DNA of 37,342 nucleotides from an uncultured Collinsella sp. Lineage in GTDB: Bacteria > Actinomycetota > Coriobacteriia > Coriobacteriales > Coriobacteriaceae. How positions within the stretch are numbered: position 1 is the first letter of the stretch; every line of letters begins with the position of its first letter. The position numbers and the translations under genes were made by a program. Below, piece after piece: positions 7,440 through 15,884 of this stretch. The stretch spans positions 1 to 37,342 of the forward strand of contig CABRFG010000013.1 of assembly GCA_902470095.1 (NCBI GenBank), read 5' to 3'. The notes beneath the pieces were generated by a model. The model was not told the DNA's origin. It ran no database searches and saw nothing but the letters and a program-made list of their open reading frames with translations.

Positions 7440-9890
7440 TTATATAAGCCTAAAGTGCTCGAGCGCCTTGACGACGCCATCTTTGTCGACCGAGTCGGTG
7501 ATGTAGTCGGCGCGCTTTTTGAGATAGTCTGGCGCATTGCCCATGGCGATACCGACATCGACGGCGTTCATCAGCGAGACGTCATTGCTGGCGTCGCCGA
7601 TGCCGTATACGGTTCCATGGTGGGGATCGAGGGCGTCGAGTACAGACTGGATGCCCCCGCGCTTCGTGCATTCGCGGGGCGAGATTTCGGTTACCTCGAG
7701 TTCGAGCTCGTTAAAGCACAACAACGGCTCAAGTGCCTTATCTTGAGCGATGTGGTTGGCGAGCGATGTAGACATCAAGATCTTGTAGGCACTGTAATGT
7801 TGCAGCTGCGTGACTGCGTCGCCCAGGGTGCGCGCGTATCCGGGAGCATCGGGGGCATCGGCACTCATGCGCACGACGCCGTTGAGGCCCTCAAAGCGGA
7901 TGACCTCGCCCGATTGCTCAAGGTAGGGGGCAAGACGCTGCAGCATACTGGGCGTCATCGACAGATCGCGAACTGCGTGTCCGTTGATCTCGGCGTAACC
8001 GCCCGCAAGACAGACGATGCCGGTCCAGGGCAGCTCAAGAAGTTTGGGGTGGATGCAACTGAGGGTGCGCCCTGTGCAGATAAAGGCCATGTTGCCGTTT
8101 GCAACGAAATCGCGGATTGCCTGCGAAACCGCCTCGTTGGGATAGGGGGAGAGGTCCCGCTCGTCTTCGGGAAGGTCTTGGGCGAGCCTGGGGTCTTGCC
8201 AGGCGAGCGTTCCGTCGATATCGAAGAAGCAAATATCGCCGCGCTTATGGGCTGCGCTGGCGGCAGGGGAGGCCGAGGTGGTGGGCACAAATTCCGGCTC
8301 GAGGCCCATGATCTGGTCAAAATGCTCTTTAACGCGGGGAACGGAGATGCCGATGATCACCTGGGCGGTCTTGCCCGTAATGATGAGGCCCTTGGCGCCC
8401 ACCGCGACAAACGACGCGTTATCTGCAACGATGGAAGGGTCTGCGACCTCGACGCGCAGGCGCGTGGCGCAGTTGGTTGCGCCCACGATATTGCCAACGC
8501 CACCTAAAAGCTGAATTACCCGCTCAGCGAGGACGTGATCTTGATCGGATCGACTATCGACCTCGTCATTGGGAGATTGCTCTTTGGCAAAGTCGCTTCC
8601 CGTTAAACAATCGATTGCCGCGCGATTGGCGACATGATCCTCGCGGCCCGGAGTCTTAAGGTCATAGACCAAGATGAGTGCTCGAAAACTAACAAAAAAG
8701 ATGAGGCTAAAGGCAAGGCCGATACCGAGCGCCAAAAGATAGGCACCGGCATGCGTGCGCATGAGCGGAATAAAGTTGAAGGCTGCCATCTCCATGAGGC
8801 CGCCCGAGAAGATGCCGACGATGCCAAAGAGATTCATGGTTGTGGCAAGGCAAGACGATAGGACTGCGTAGAGCAGAAAGAGCCCGGGGTGGGTGAACAT
8901 AAAGAGAAACTCGAGTGGCTCGGTAACGCCGCAAACCACCGAGGCGATGATGGCGGGAGCAAGGATGACCCTGAGGCCGGCGCGGCGCTCGGGTTTTGCG
9001 GTGGAGTAGAACGCAGCTGCGATGGCAGGAAGGCCAAAGAGCTTGACCCAGCCGGTGGCGGTAAAACCGGCCCACGGTGCAAGTTCATTAAGGGGGCGCG
9101 TGCTATGGGAGAGGATGGGGAGCAAACTGCTCCACGTGGCGTAGATGCCGTCGTTAATGACCAGGTTGTCGTAGTAGATCGGCATGTAGAGCAGGTGGTG
9201 CAGGCCAAAGGGCTCGAGTGCTCGTTCTAAAAAGACAAAGATGCCCACGCCAAAGGGACCGACGCCTGCAAGCGCGTGACGCAGCGTATCGGTTACATCG
9301 TATACGTAGGGCACGATGGCGGCCGAGATAGCAGCAAGGGCAAACACGGCAAAAAAGCTGATGAGGTAGACCAGCGAGGAGCCCGAGAAGGTGCCGAGCC
9401 AATCGGGAATTTTGGCATCGTAGAAGCGGTCATGGATGGCGACGACGGTTGCCGATACCGCCAGCGGGCCGATAATGCCGGTGTCGAGCGTCTTGATGCC
9501 GTCGATGACGGTGATACCGCTGGCGGAGGTCAAAGATGACGGGTACTCAAGTCCAAGGTTGTCTCCGCTCAGCTTAATGATCTCGCTCAAAAAGAAGCAG
9601 TAGGCAAAATAGGCGACGAGAGCCTCGAGGCAGCAACGAGCCGGTTGTTTTTGGGCAAGACCGATGGGCAGCGCTACGGCAAAAAGGAGCGGGAGGCGTT
9701 TAAAGACCGTCCACGAGCCGCGCTGGATGATAGCCCAGAAAACGTACCAAGGGGTTCCGTATACGGCGAGATCGCCGACGATGTCCGCGGTCGTTGCGAG
9801 AGCGGAGACGCCGACCATGAGGCCTGATATAGAAAACAGCATGGCGGGCGCGAACATTGCCCCGCCAAAGCGTTGGATTTTTTGCAGCAT
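7440..9890 (-). CDS. PTS alpha-glucoside-type EIIC-EIIB fused to a HAD-IIB phosphatase
   Basis: The 816-residue protein joins three modules. Residues 1-400 are an EIIC membrane domain of the glucose/maltose superfamily, with the GVTEPLEFLF signature of the sugar-binding loop. Residues about 430-520 are an EIIB domain with the phospho-cysteine in GATNCATRL (about residue 474). Residues about 545-816 are a Cof-type HAD-IIB hydrolase with DIDGT (nucleophile), CTGR, the CTKRGG lysine and GDASND, so all catalytic motifs are present. It would import and phosphorylate a sugar (probably a glucoside) and perhaps dephosphorylate the product; the fusion is unusual. AAGG lies 6 bases before the ATG. An operator-like palindrome sits just downstream of a TACAAT -10 box at 9951-9956. 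No phospho-glucosidase gene is nearby. Confidence 0.85.
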   Translation of the reverse strand: MLQKIQRFGGAMFAPAMLFSISGLMVGVSALATTADIVGDLAVYGTPWYVFWAIIQRGSWTVFKRLPLLFAVALPIGLAQKQPARCCLEALVAYFAYCFFLSEIIKLSGDNLGLEYPSSLTSASGITVIDGIKTLDTGIIGPLAVSATVVAIHDRFYDAKIPDWLGTFSGSSLVYLISFFAVFALAAISAAIVPYVYDVTDTLRHALAGVGPFGVGIFVFLERALEPFGLHHLLYMPIYYDNLVINDGIYATWSSLLPILSHSTRPLNELAPWAGFTATGWVKLFGLPAIAAAFYSTAKPERRAGLRVILAPAIIASVVCGVTEPLEFLFMFTHPGLFLLYAVLSSCLATTMNLFGIVGIFSGGLMEMAAFNFIPLMRTHAGAYLLALGIGLAFSLIFFVSFRALILVYDLKTPGREDHVANRAAIDCLTGSDFAKEQSPNDEVDSRSDQDHVLAERVIQLLGGVGNIVGATNCATRLRVEVADPSIVADNASFVAVGAKGLIITGKTAQVIIGISVPRVKEHFDQIMGLEPEFVPTTSASPAASAAHKRGDICFFDIDGTLAWQDPRLAQDLPEDERDLSPYPNEAVSQAIRDFVANGNMAFICTGRTLSCIHPKLLELPWTGIVCLAGGYAEINGHAVRDLSMTPSMLQRLAPYLEQSGEVIRFEGLNGVVRMSADAPDAPGYARTLGDAVTQLQHYSAYKILMSTSLANHIAQDKALEPLLCFNELELEVTEISPRECTKRGGIQSVLDALDPHHGTVYGIGDASNDVSLMNAVDVGIAMGNAPDYLKKRADYITDSVDKDGVVKALEHFRLI

Positions 9891-9931
9891 GTTCTGCCTT
9901 CCGAATATCGAGGCGCGTTGCGCGTGGGGAA

Positions 9932-9943
9932 ACGTTTAAACAA
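9932..9943. promoter_or_regulatory. Operator-like palindrome in front of the PTS gene
   Basis: ACGTTTAAACAA contains the perfect palindrome GTTTAAAC. It lies between the likely -10 box (TACAAT on the minus strand, 9951-9956) and the PTS start codon, where a repressor would block transcription. Confidence 0.55.
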
Positions 9944-10053
9944 TGGATTCATTGTAGAGGACCAGACGATTGTCGTACCGGCAGTTTTGAGCGAAACCGA
10001 TTTGGGCATGACAGAAACCGTCAACGGTTAAATCCTGTCGCTTTACCGATATT

Positions 10054-10065
10054 CGGTTTAAACAA
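10054..10065. promoter_or_regulatory. Operator-like palindrome in front of the GntR regulator gene
   Basis: CGGTTTAAACAA shares the GTTTAAAC core and lies about 55 bp before the regulator start, overlapping the expected -35 region of a TATCGT -10 box at 10079-10084. It suggests autoregulation. Confidence 0.5.
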
Positions 10066-10119
10066 CTTTAAGAAATGCTATCGTGCCTAGCCGGAAATGA
10101 ATAATGTAGAGGTGAAACA

Positions 10120-10839
10120 ATGCCAAAAGCGATATACGAAGGAATCTACCGAGAAATACGCTCGCGCATCATTAATGGGACCTATGCGTTTCAGGAGATG
10201 CTGCCAACCGAAGCCGAGCTGACCGCGGAGTTCGGATGCACTCGCAATACCGTCCGTCGCGCCTTGGGTATGCTGGCCGACGGGATGTTTGTGCAGCCTA
10301 TACACGGCAAGGGCGTGCGCGTTATTTGGCTTAAGGGCGAAACCGACATGTTGGGCGCACTCGAAGAGGTTGAGTCGTTTGGCGAGTTTGCAAAGCGCAA
10401 CAATGCCGTTGCATCGACGGACGTTAAGTCTTTCGAACATCTGGTTTGCACCGAGCAACTCTCTCGTCACCTGGGCTTTAAGGTGGGCGAGGAGTTGATT
10501 CGCGTAGTGCGTGTCCGAAGCCTCAACGGCAACGCGCGCCAAGTGGACCATGGCTATTTTTTGGCGTCGATCGCCAAGGGCCTGACTCCCGAGATCGCGG
10601 CAGATTCTATTTACGGCTATCTGGAGCACAAGCGCGGTGTCAAAGTGATGGCGAGCCGTCGTACGGTGAGTGTCGAGCTCGCCAACGATGAGGACTGCAG
10701 CTATCTTGACCTCGGCAAATATAACTGCGTTGCCGTCATGGAGAGTCAGTCGTACACCTCGGATGGCATCTTGTTTGAGGTGACGCACACTCGCACACAC
10801 CCCGAGATCTTCCATTACCGCGTCAATTCCAAGCGATAG
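10120..10839 (+). CDS. GntR-family (TreR-like, UTRA) transcriptional regulator
   Basis: The protein has 239 residues. The N-terminal winged helix-turn-helix (about 5-70) carries the family pattern IYREIRSRIINGTY, LPTEAEL and TRNTVRRAL. Residues about 90-235 form a UTRA ligand-binding domain. Subfamily members such as the Bacillus trehalose repressor TreR bind a phosphorylated sugar and release DNA. The gene is divergent from the PTS gene, so PTS-derived sugar phosphate is the natural effector candidate. The TTGTTTAAACAA-like palindromes nearby resemble the TreR operator of B. subtilis as I remember it (TTGTATATACAA). AGAGGTG precedes the ATG. Assignment to these operators is inference. Confidence 0.88.
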   Translation: MPKAIYEGIYREIRSRIINGTYAFQEMLPTEAELTAEFGCTRNTVRRALGMLADGMFVQPIHGKGVRVIWLKGETDMLGALEEVESFGEFAKRNNAVASTDVKSFEHLVCTEQLSRHLGFKVGEELIRVVRVRSLNGNARQVDHGYFLASIAKGLTPEIAADSIYGYLEHKRGVKVMASRRTVSVELANDEDCSYLDLGKYNCVAVMESQSYTSDGILFEVTHTRTHPEIFHYRVNSKR

Positions 10840-10877
10840 CCGGCTAGCTCGCAGCCTGACGAGACTCATGGCCTCAA

Positions 10878-10932
10878 AGAGAAAACGCCCGGTCAAACCG
10901 ACGGTACATCGGCTTGACCGGGCGTTTTCTCT
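10878..10932. terminator. Bidirectional-type terminator after the regulator gene
   Basis: A long stem AGAGAAAACGCCCGGTCAA / TTGACCGGGCGTTTTCTCT with an inner CCGA/TCGG helix follows the regulator. It has A residues on the left and T residues on the right. Confidence 0.8.
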
Positions 10933-10950
10933 GCATTCGATAACAAATAA

Positions 10951-10962
10951 TTGTTTATACAA
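10951..10962. promoter_or_regulatory. Operator-like palindrome, distal site of the ABC importer
   Basis: TTGTTTATACAA differs by one base from the TTGTTTAAACAA consensus in this window. Its centre lies 75 bp from the proximal site at 11026-11037, about seven helical turns. Confidence 0.5.
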
Positions 10963-11025
10963 AACTTGTCAAGTATCAAGTTGAAATTACCGTTCACCGA
11001 AGTTTTTCTACCGCTCTAGTAATAC

Positions 11026-11037
11026 TTGTTCAAACAA
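11026..11037. promoter_or_regulatory. Operator-like palindrome, proximal site of the ABC importer
   Basis: TTGTTCAAACAA lies directly downstream of a possible -10 box TAATAC (11020-11025) and about 110 bp before the binding-protein start. Confidence 0.5.
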
Positions 11038-11145
11038 CTAGCCAAATAGCGTATCGTTCAAATCAGCAAAAGGGGCAAAGTCCCCGAGCCAATCTCCGAA
11101 GGCGGCGGCAAAGGGTGCCGCCACGGTGTGAAAGGGTGGATTGTA

Positions 11146-12462
11146 ATGAAGAACGAAATGAGCAGAAGGCAGTTCCTGGGCTTTGCTGGTTCCGCGGCTG
11201 CAGTTCTTGGTCTGGGCCTCGTGGGTTGCGGTGGTTCTGCCGGCTCCGGCTCCTCTGCTTCTGGTGACGCTGCCGAGGTCTACTTCCTCCAATTCAAGCC
11301 CGAGGTCGACAAGGAGTGGAAGGAGATCGCCAAGGCCTATAAGAAGGAGAAGGGCGTCGAGGTCAAGATCGTGACCGCTGCCTCCAACACCTACGAGGAG
11401 AAGCTCAAGTCCGAGATGTCCAAGAGCTCCGCTCCGACCCTGTTCCAGGTCAACGGCCCCACCGGTCTTAAGAACTGGAAGGATTACTGCGCCGACCTGT
11501 CCGATACCAAGCTCCGCGGTGAGCTCATTGACGACTCCCTGGCTCTGCAGTCCGACGGCAAGGATGTGTGCATCGACTGGGTTCAGGAGAGCTTCGGCAT
11601 TATTTACAACAAGCAGCTGCTCGAGAAGGCTGGCTACAAGGCTGAGGACATCAACTCCTTCGACAAGCTGAAGGCTTGTGCCGATGACATCCAGGCCCGC
11701 AAGGACGAGCTTGGTGTCGAGGGTGCCTTCACTTCCGCCGGCATGGACGACTCCTCCAGCTGGCGCTACACCACCCACCTTGCCAACATGCCGCTCTACT
11801 ACGAGTTTGAGAAGGAGCACAACCAGGAGGACGACGAGATCAAGGGTGAGTTCCTCGACAACTACAAGCAGATCTTCGACCTGTACATCACCGACTCCAC
11901 CTGCGATCCTTCGCAGCTTGCTTCCAAGACCGGCGACGACGCCACCAACGAGTTCGCAACCGGCAAGGCCGTCTTCTACCAGAACGGCTCTTGGGCCTAC
12001 TCTGACCTCGTCAAGGCCGGCATGACCGACGATCAGATTGGCATGATGCCCATCTACATCGGTGTTGACGGCGAGGAGAACCAGGGCCTGTGCTCCGGCG
12101 GCGAGAACTACTGGTGCGTCAGTTCCCAGGCTTCCGAGGATGCCCAGAAGGCCACCGAGGACTTCATGTATTGGTGCGTCACCGCTGACACCCCGACCAG
12201 CATCATCGCCGACAAGATGGGTCTGACCGCTCCGTTCAAGAGCGCCAAGGAGACCACCAACGTCTTCTCGCAGCAGGCCGTTGCCATGGCCAAGGACGGC
12301 AAGAAGACCGTCGCTTGGGACTTCGTTTACATCCCCTCCGAGGAGTGGAAGAAGAACCTCAAGCAGGCTCTCATCGCTTATGCTGCCGACAACACCAAGT
12401 GGGACGGCGTCAAGAACGCCTTCGTTGATGGCTGGAAGACCGAGAAGGCCGCTTCCGAGTAA
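11146..12462 (+). CDS. Extracellular sugar-binding lipoprotein of an ABC importer (maltodextrin-type)
   Basis: This 438-residue protein is the family 1 solute-binding protein that captures an oligosaccharide outside the membrane. The N-terminus has a twin-arginine-like SRRQF motif, a hydrophobic stretch and the lipobox LVGC, then a Gly/Ser-rich linker. It is therefore exported, possibly by Tat, and lipid-anchored. The mature part begins with EVYFLQFKPEVDKEWKEI, the usual first strand of this fold. The start at 11146 was chosen for AAAGGGTGG five bases upstream; an in-frame GTG or ATG further up lacks one. Two permeases and an ATPase follow. Neighbouring MalQ, glucan phosphorylase and the shared operators make maltodextrin the best substrate guess. 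Confidence 0.9.
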   Translation: MKNEMSRRQFLGFAGSAAAVLGLGLVGCGGSAGSGSSASGDAAEVYFLQFKPEVDKEWKEIAKAYKKEKGVEVKIVTAASNTYEEKLKSEMSKSSAPTLFQVNGPTGLKNWKDYCADLSDTKLRGELIDDSLALQSDGKDVCIDWVQESFGIIYNKQLLEKAGYKAEDINSFDKLKACADDIQARKDELGVEGAFTSAGMDDSSSWRYTTHLANMPLYYEFEKEHNQEDDEIKGEFLDNYKQIFDLYITDSTCDPSQLASKTGDDATNEFATGKAVFYQNGSWAYSDLVKAGMTDDQIGMMPIYIGVDGEENQGLCSGGENYWCVSSQASEDAQKATEDFMYWCVTADTPTSIIADKMGLTAPFKSAKETTNVFSQQAVAMAKDGKKTVAWDFVYIPSEEWKKNLKQALIAYAADNTKWDGVKNAFVDGWKTEKAASE

Positions 12463-12495
12463 GCAGTTGCTGCCCAAGCTATCTGATTAGCGACA

Positions 12496-12528
12496 GGGGG
12501 CGGGCAGACGTTGGTTTGCCCGCCCCCT
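12496..12528 (+). terminator. Intra-operon hairpin between binding protein and permease genes
   Basis: GGGGGCGGGCAGAC pairs with GTTTGCCCGCCCCC with a very short loop. No T-run follows. Such hairpins usually stabilise the upstream mRNA, allowing more binding protein than permease to be made. Confidence 0.6.
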
Positions 12529-12549
12529 GCATATTGAAAGGACCCTTTT

Positions 12550-13404
12550 ATGGGCAAAGCACTCAAGCGCTGGTGGCCGCTCTTTATGCTGCCCACGTGC
12601 CTGGCGTTTATGATCGGGTTCGTGATCCCTTTTATCCAGGGCTTCTATCTCTCGTTCTGCCAGTTTATTATCATTAGTAACGCGCACTTTGTCGGTATCG
12701 AGAACTACGTGCGCGCGCTGTCCGATCCGCAGTTCTCCACGTCGTTCTTCTTTACCGTGGCGTTTGCCTTCCTGTCGACGGTGCTCATCAACGTGATCGC
12801 CCTGGCCATTGCGCAGGCGCTCACCCGCAAGGCGCTCAAAGGCACCAACATCTTCCGTACGATCTTCTTTATGCCGAACCTGATCGGCGGCATCGTGCTG
12901 GGCTACATTTGGCAGATTCTGATCAACTGCCTGCTCTCCAACGTGGGCGCCCAGCTCATCGCCCTTAACTCTGCTGCTGGCTTCTGGGGCCTTATCATCC
13001 TGACCCTGTGGCAGCAGGTCGGCTACATGATGATTATCTACATCGCTGGTCTGCAGTCCATTCCGTCCGACTACATCGAGGCCGCCAAGGTCGACGGTGC
13101 CACGGCATGGCAGACGTTTTGGAAGGTTAAGATCCCTAACCTGATGCCGACCATCACCATCTGCCTGTTCCTGTCCATCACCAACGGCTTTAAGCTGTTC
13201 GACCAGAACCTCGCCCTTACCGGCGGCGCCCCCGCGCACTCCACCGAGATGCTCGCCCTGAACATCTACAACACGTTCTATTCGCGTGCCGGTATCGCAT
13301 GGCAGGGTATCGGTCAGGCCAAGGCGGTTATCTTCTGCATCCTGGTCGTAGCCATCTCCATGATTCAGCTTAAGGCCACGAGGTCCAAGGAGGTGCAGCA
13401 GTAA
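12550..13404 (+). CDS. ABC sugar importer permease, MalF type
   Basis: The protein has 284 residues and about six transmembrane helices. The cytoplasmic EAA loop (EAAKVDGATAWQTFWKVKIP, about residues 177-196) docks onto the ATPase. It forms a heterodimeric channel with the next gene product. A short N-terminus without the extra MalF helices is typical of gram-positive-style CUT1 importers. AAAGGA lies upstream of the ATG, and the stop overlaps the next start by one base (TAATG), indicating translational coupling. Confidence 0.92.
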   Translation: MGKALKRWWPLFMLPTCLAFMIGFVIPFIQGFYLSFCQFIIISNAHFVGIENYVRALSDPQFSTSFFFTVAFAFLSTVLINVIALAIAQALTRKALKGTNIFRTIFFMPNLIGGIVLGYIWQILINCLLSNVGAQLIALNSAAGFWGLIILTLWQQVGYMMIIYIAGLQSIPSDYIEAAKVDGATAWQTFWKVKIPNLMPTITICLFLSITNGFKLFDQNLALTGGAPAHSTEMLALNIYNTFYSRAGIAWQGIGQAKAVIFCILVVAISMIQLKATRSKEVQQ

Positions 13405-14243
13405 TGAAACGCGATAAGGTTATCAATCGCGCGCTCTCGATTTTCTTTACGATCCTGTCGCTCGCGTGGATCTACCCCGTGTTCATGATCGCGCTCAATT
13501 CCTTTAAAAAGGCAACTGCAATCAGCACCACCACGGCATTCGATCTGCTCACGCCCGAGACGTTCAACGGCCTCGCAAACTACATGCATGCCCTTAACGA
13601 GCAGGGCTTTGCCTCGGCATTTATGTACTCGCTCATCATCACGGTCACGTCGGTCGTGCTGATTCTGGTGTGCTGCTCCATGTGTGCTTGGTACGTAGTG
13701 CGCGTCAACAGCAAGATCTCGAACTTCTTCTATTACCTGTTCGTCTTTTCTATGGTCGTGCCCTTCCAGATGCTCATGTTCACGCTGTCCAATTTGGCGG
13801 ACCGCATCGGCTTCAACACGCCGTTCAACATCTGCTTTATCTACCTTGGCTTTGGCGCGGGCCTGGCGGTCTTTATGTTCGCCGGCTTTGTAAAGAACAT
13901 CCCGCTCGAGATCGAAGAGGCGGCCATGATTGATGGCTGCAACCCGGTCCAGGTGTTCTTTAAGATCGTCCTCCCCATCATGAAGCCCACCTATCTTTCG
14001 GTCGGCATTCTCGAGACCATGTGGGTCTGGAACGACTACCTGCTGCCCTACCTTACGCTCGACTCCACCAAGTACAAGACCATTCCTATCTTGATCCAGT
14101 ACTTCCGCGGCGGCTACGGCCACGTCGAGCTCGGCCCCATGATGGCTTGCATCATGATGGTCGTTGTCCCCATCGTCGTCATGTACATCCTCTGCCAGAA
14201 GTACATCATCGACGGCGTGGTGGCAGGTGCCGTCAAGGGCTGA
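13404..14243 (+). CDS. ABC sugar importer permease, MalG type
   Basis: The protein has 279 residues with six predicted helices. The EAA motif is EEAAMIDGCNPVQVFFKIVLPIM. The protein ends with the short GAVKG tail that is typical of MalG-like subunits. It pairs with the preceding permease, whose stop codon overlaps its start. The ATPase gene follows after 67 bp. Confidence 0.92.
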   Translation: MKRDKVINRALSIFFTILSLAWIYPVFMIALNSFKKATAISTTTAFDLLTPETFNGLANYMHALNEQGFASAFMYSLIITVTSVVLILVCCSMCAWYVVRVNSKISNFFYYLFVFSMVVPFQMLMFTLSNLADRIGFNTPFNICFIYLGFGAGLAVFMFAGFVKNIPLEIEEAAMIDGCNPVQVFFKIVLPIMKPTYLSVGILETMWVWNDYLLPYLTLDSTKYKTIPILIQYFRGGYGHVELGPMMACIMMVVVPIVVMYILCQKYIIDGVVAGAVKG

Positions 14244-14310
14244 TGCCGTAACTGTTTTGCAAGTTTCTGCGGCGCCCTCAACATGGTGCCGCATATCGAA
14301 AGGTAAAGAC

Positions 14311-15510
14311 ATGGCCGAGATCGTTCTCAAACATGTTCAGAAGGTGTATCCCAACACCGAGTCCAAAAAGAAGGGCTTCTTTGGCAAAAAGAAGAAGACC
14401 GAGGAGAAGAAGCACAACCTCAAGGTTACCGAGGATGGCGTGCTCGCTGTTGAGGACTTTAACCTCACCGTTCACGACCAGGAGTTCGTCGTCCTCGTTG
14501 GCCCGTCTGGCTGCGGTAAGTCCACGACGATGCGCATGGTTGCTGGCCTGGAGGACATCACCTCGGGTGACGTGTTCATCGACGGCAAGCGCGTCAACGA
14601 CGTCGCTCCCAAGGACCGCGACATCGCCATGGTGTTCCAGAGCTACGCTCTGTACCCCAACATGACGGTGTACGAGAACATGGCGTTTACGCTTGAGCTC
14701 AAGAAGGTCCCCAAGGACGAGATCGACCGCAAGGTTCGCTCCGCTGCCGAGATCTTGGGTATCACCGAGTACCTCGACCGTAAGCCCAAGGCGCTTTCGG
14801 GCGGCCAGCGTCAGCGTGTCGCTATCGGCCGCGCCATCGTGCGTGATCCTAAGGTCTTCCTGATGGACGAGCCGCTGTCCAACCTGGACGCCAAGCTGCG
14901 TAACCAGATGCGTGCCGAGCTCATCAAGCTGCGCCATGAGATCAAGGGCACGTTCATCTACGTCACCCACGACCAGACCGAGGCCATGACCCTCGGCGAT
15001 CGCATTGTGGTCATGAAGGACGGCGTCGTCCAGCAGATCGCCACCCCGCAGGAGGTCTTCAACCATCCCGCGAACATCTTCGTTGCCGGCTTTATCGGCG
15101 TGCCGCAGATGAACTTCTTCGATGCCCAGCTGGTGCGCTCGGGCAACGGCTTCACCGTCAAGACCGAGGATATGAACGTGGCGCTCGCCCCCGAGACCTG
15201 CGCTCAGCTTGCTCTCAACTGGGACGACGGCAACGTGAAGGAGATCACGGCCGGCGTGCGCCCCGAGCAGATCCTGCTTGCCGACAAGGACGAGGAGGGT
15301 GCGCTCCAGGGTACCGTCGAGGTGACCGAGCTCATGGGTTCGACCGAACATGTCCACGTGACCGCTCCCGATGGCCAGTTCGTCCTGATCATTCCCGTTG
15401 TCGACCTTGAGGCCAAGGGTGCGCTCAAGGCTGGCGACACCATCTGGTTCAAGTTCGAGAAGAACGCGACCCATCTCTTCGATAAGGTGTCTGGCAAGAA
15501 CCTTATCTAG
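14311..15510 (+). CDS. ABC sugar importer ATPase, MsmX/MalK type
   Basis: The protein has 399 residues. Walker A is GPSGCGKST, the signature is LSGGQRQRVAIGRA, Walker B is VFLMDEPLSNLD, and the switch histidine is in VTHDQTEAM. A C-terminal TOBE/OB regulatory region fills residues about 270-399. Between the first beta strand (KVYP) and the region that normally follows directly is a Lys-rich insertion at about residues 12-38 (SKKKGFFGKKKKTEEKK), which most homologues lack. The start at 14311 is supported by AAAGG eight to ten bases upstream. It energises the two permeases encoded before it and might also serve other CUT1 importers, as MsmX does. Confidence 0.93.
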   Translation: MAEIVLKHVQKVYPNTESKKKGFFGKKKKTEEKKHNLKVTEDGVLAVEDFNLTVHDQEFVVLVGPSGCGKSTTMRMVAGLEDITSGDVFIDGKRVNDVAPKDRDIAMVFQSYALYPNMTVYENMAFTLELKKVPKDEIDRKVRSAAEILGITEYLDRKPKALSGGQRQRVAIGRAIVRDPKVFLMDEPLSNLDAKLRNQMRAELIKLRHEIKGTFIYVTHDQTEAMTLGDRIVVMKDGVVQQIATPQEVFNHPANIFVAGFIGVPQMNFFDAQLVRSGNGFTVKTEDMNVALAPETCAQLALNWDDGNVKEITAGVRPEQILLADKDEEGALQGTVEVTELMGSTEHVHVTAPDGQFVLIIPVVDLEAKGALKAGDTIWFKFEKNATHLFDKVSGKNLI

Positions 15511-15580
15511 GCCCGGTGCATCCGGACCCTCCCTTTGGGCGACTGCGGTATTGCCATCCTTTTGCCGCGGTCACATATAA

Positions 15581-15622
15581 GGCTCCCCTCCCGTCCACTG
15601 GGCGAGATGGGAGCCTTTCTTT
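15581..15622 (+). terminator. Terminator of the ABC importer operon
   Basis: GGCTCCC (15581-15587) pairs with GGGAGCC (15609-15615), followed by TTTCTTTG. Confidence 0.75.
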
Positions 15623-15649
15623 GTGTTGGGACCGTTCGTCTGTCAGTTT

Positions 15650-15790
15650 GTCTTGATCTGTAACAGGAGGAGGGCCAAATTGGGTCTACCTGTTACAGAT
15701 TGAGACAACGTCGAGCTGCCTGTCCTTTCATCTCGATCTGTAACAGGTAGACTCAATTATGCCGGCTAGATGTTACAGACCGAGATTGTT
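15650..15790. repeat. Two inverted copies of a palindromic intergenic repeat
   Basis: Copy one (about 15654-15710) has ATCTGTAACAGG at one end and CCTGTTACAGAT at the other. Copy two (about 15733-15786) begins with ATCTGTAACAGGTAGAC and ends with ATGTTACAGACCGAGA. Copy two matches copy one better in reverse complement. No gene lies here. The units look like a REP or MITE-type element. Confidence 0.6.
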
Positions 15791-15824
15791 TGGTCGAGGC
15801 AGGCCACGGGCAACACAGGGACAC

Positions 15825-15859
15825 AAAAAAACGGAGCCGCGTTGCCGCGACTCCGTTTT
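15825..15859 (-). terminator. Terminator of glgP
   Basis: On the minus strand AACGGAGTCGCG pairs with CGCGGCTCCGTT around a GCAA loop, followed by a run of T residues. It lies 26 bp after the glgP stop codon. Confidence 0.85.
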
Positions 15860-15884
15860 CAAGAGGATGGGTAGGGGAAGCGAA

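Noticed and set aside
11038..12477. A 479-codon minus-strand frame opposite the sugar-binding protein
   Set aside because: It is a Leu/Val/Gly-rich shadow of the strongly codon-biased plus-strand gene and has no ribosome binding site.
15650..15790. A CRISPR array
   Set aside because: Only two palindromic units in opposite orientation are present, without regular spacers or cas genes.
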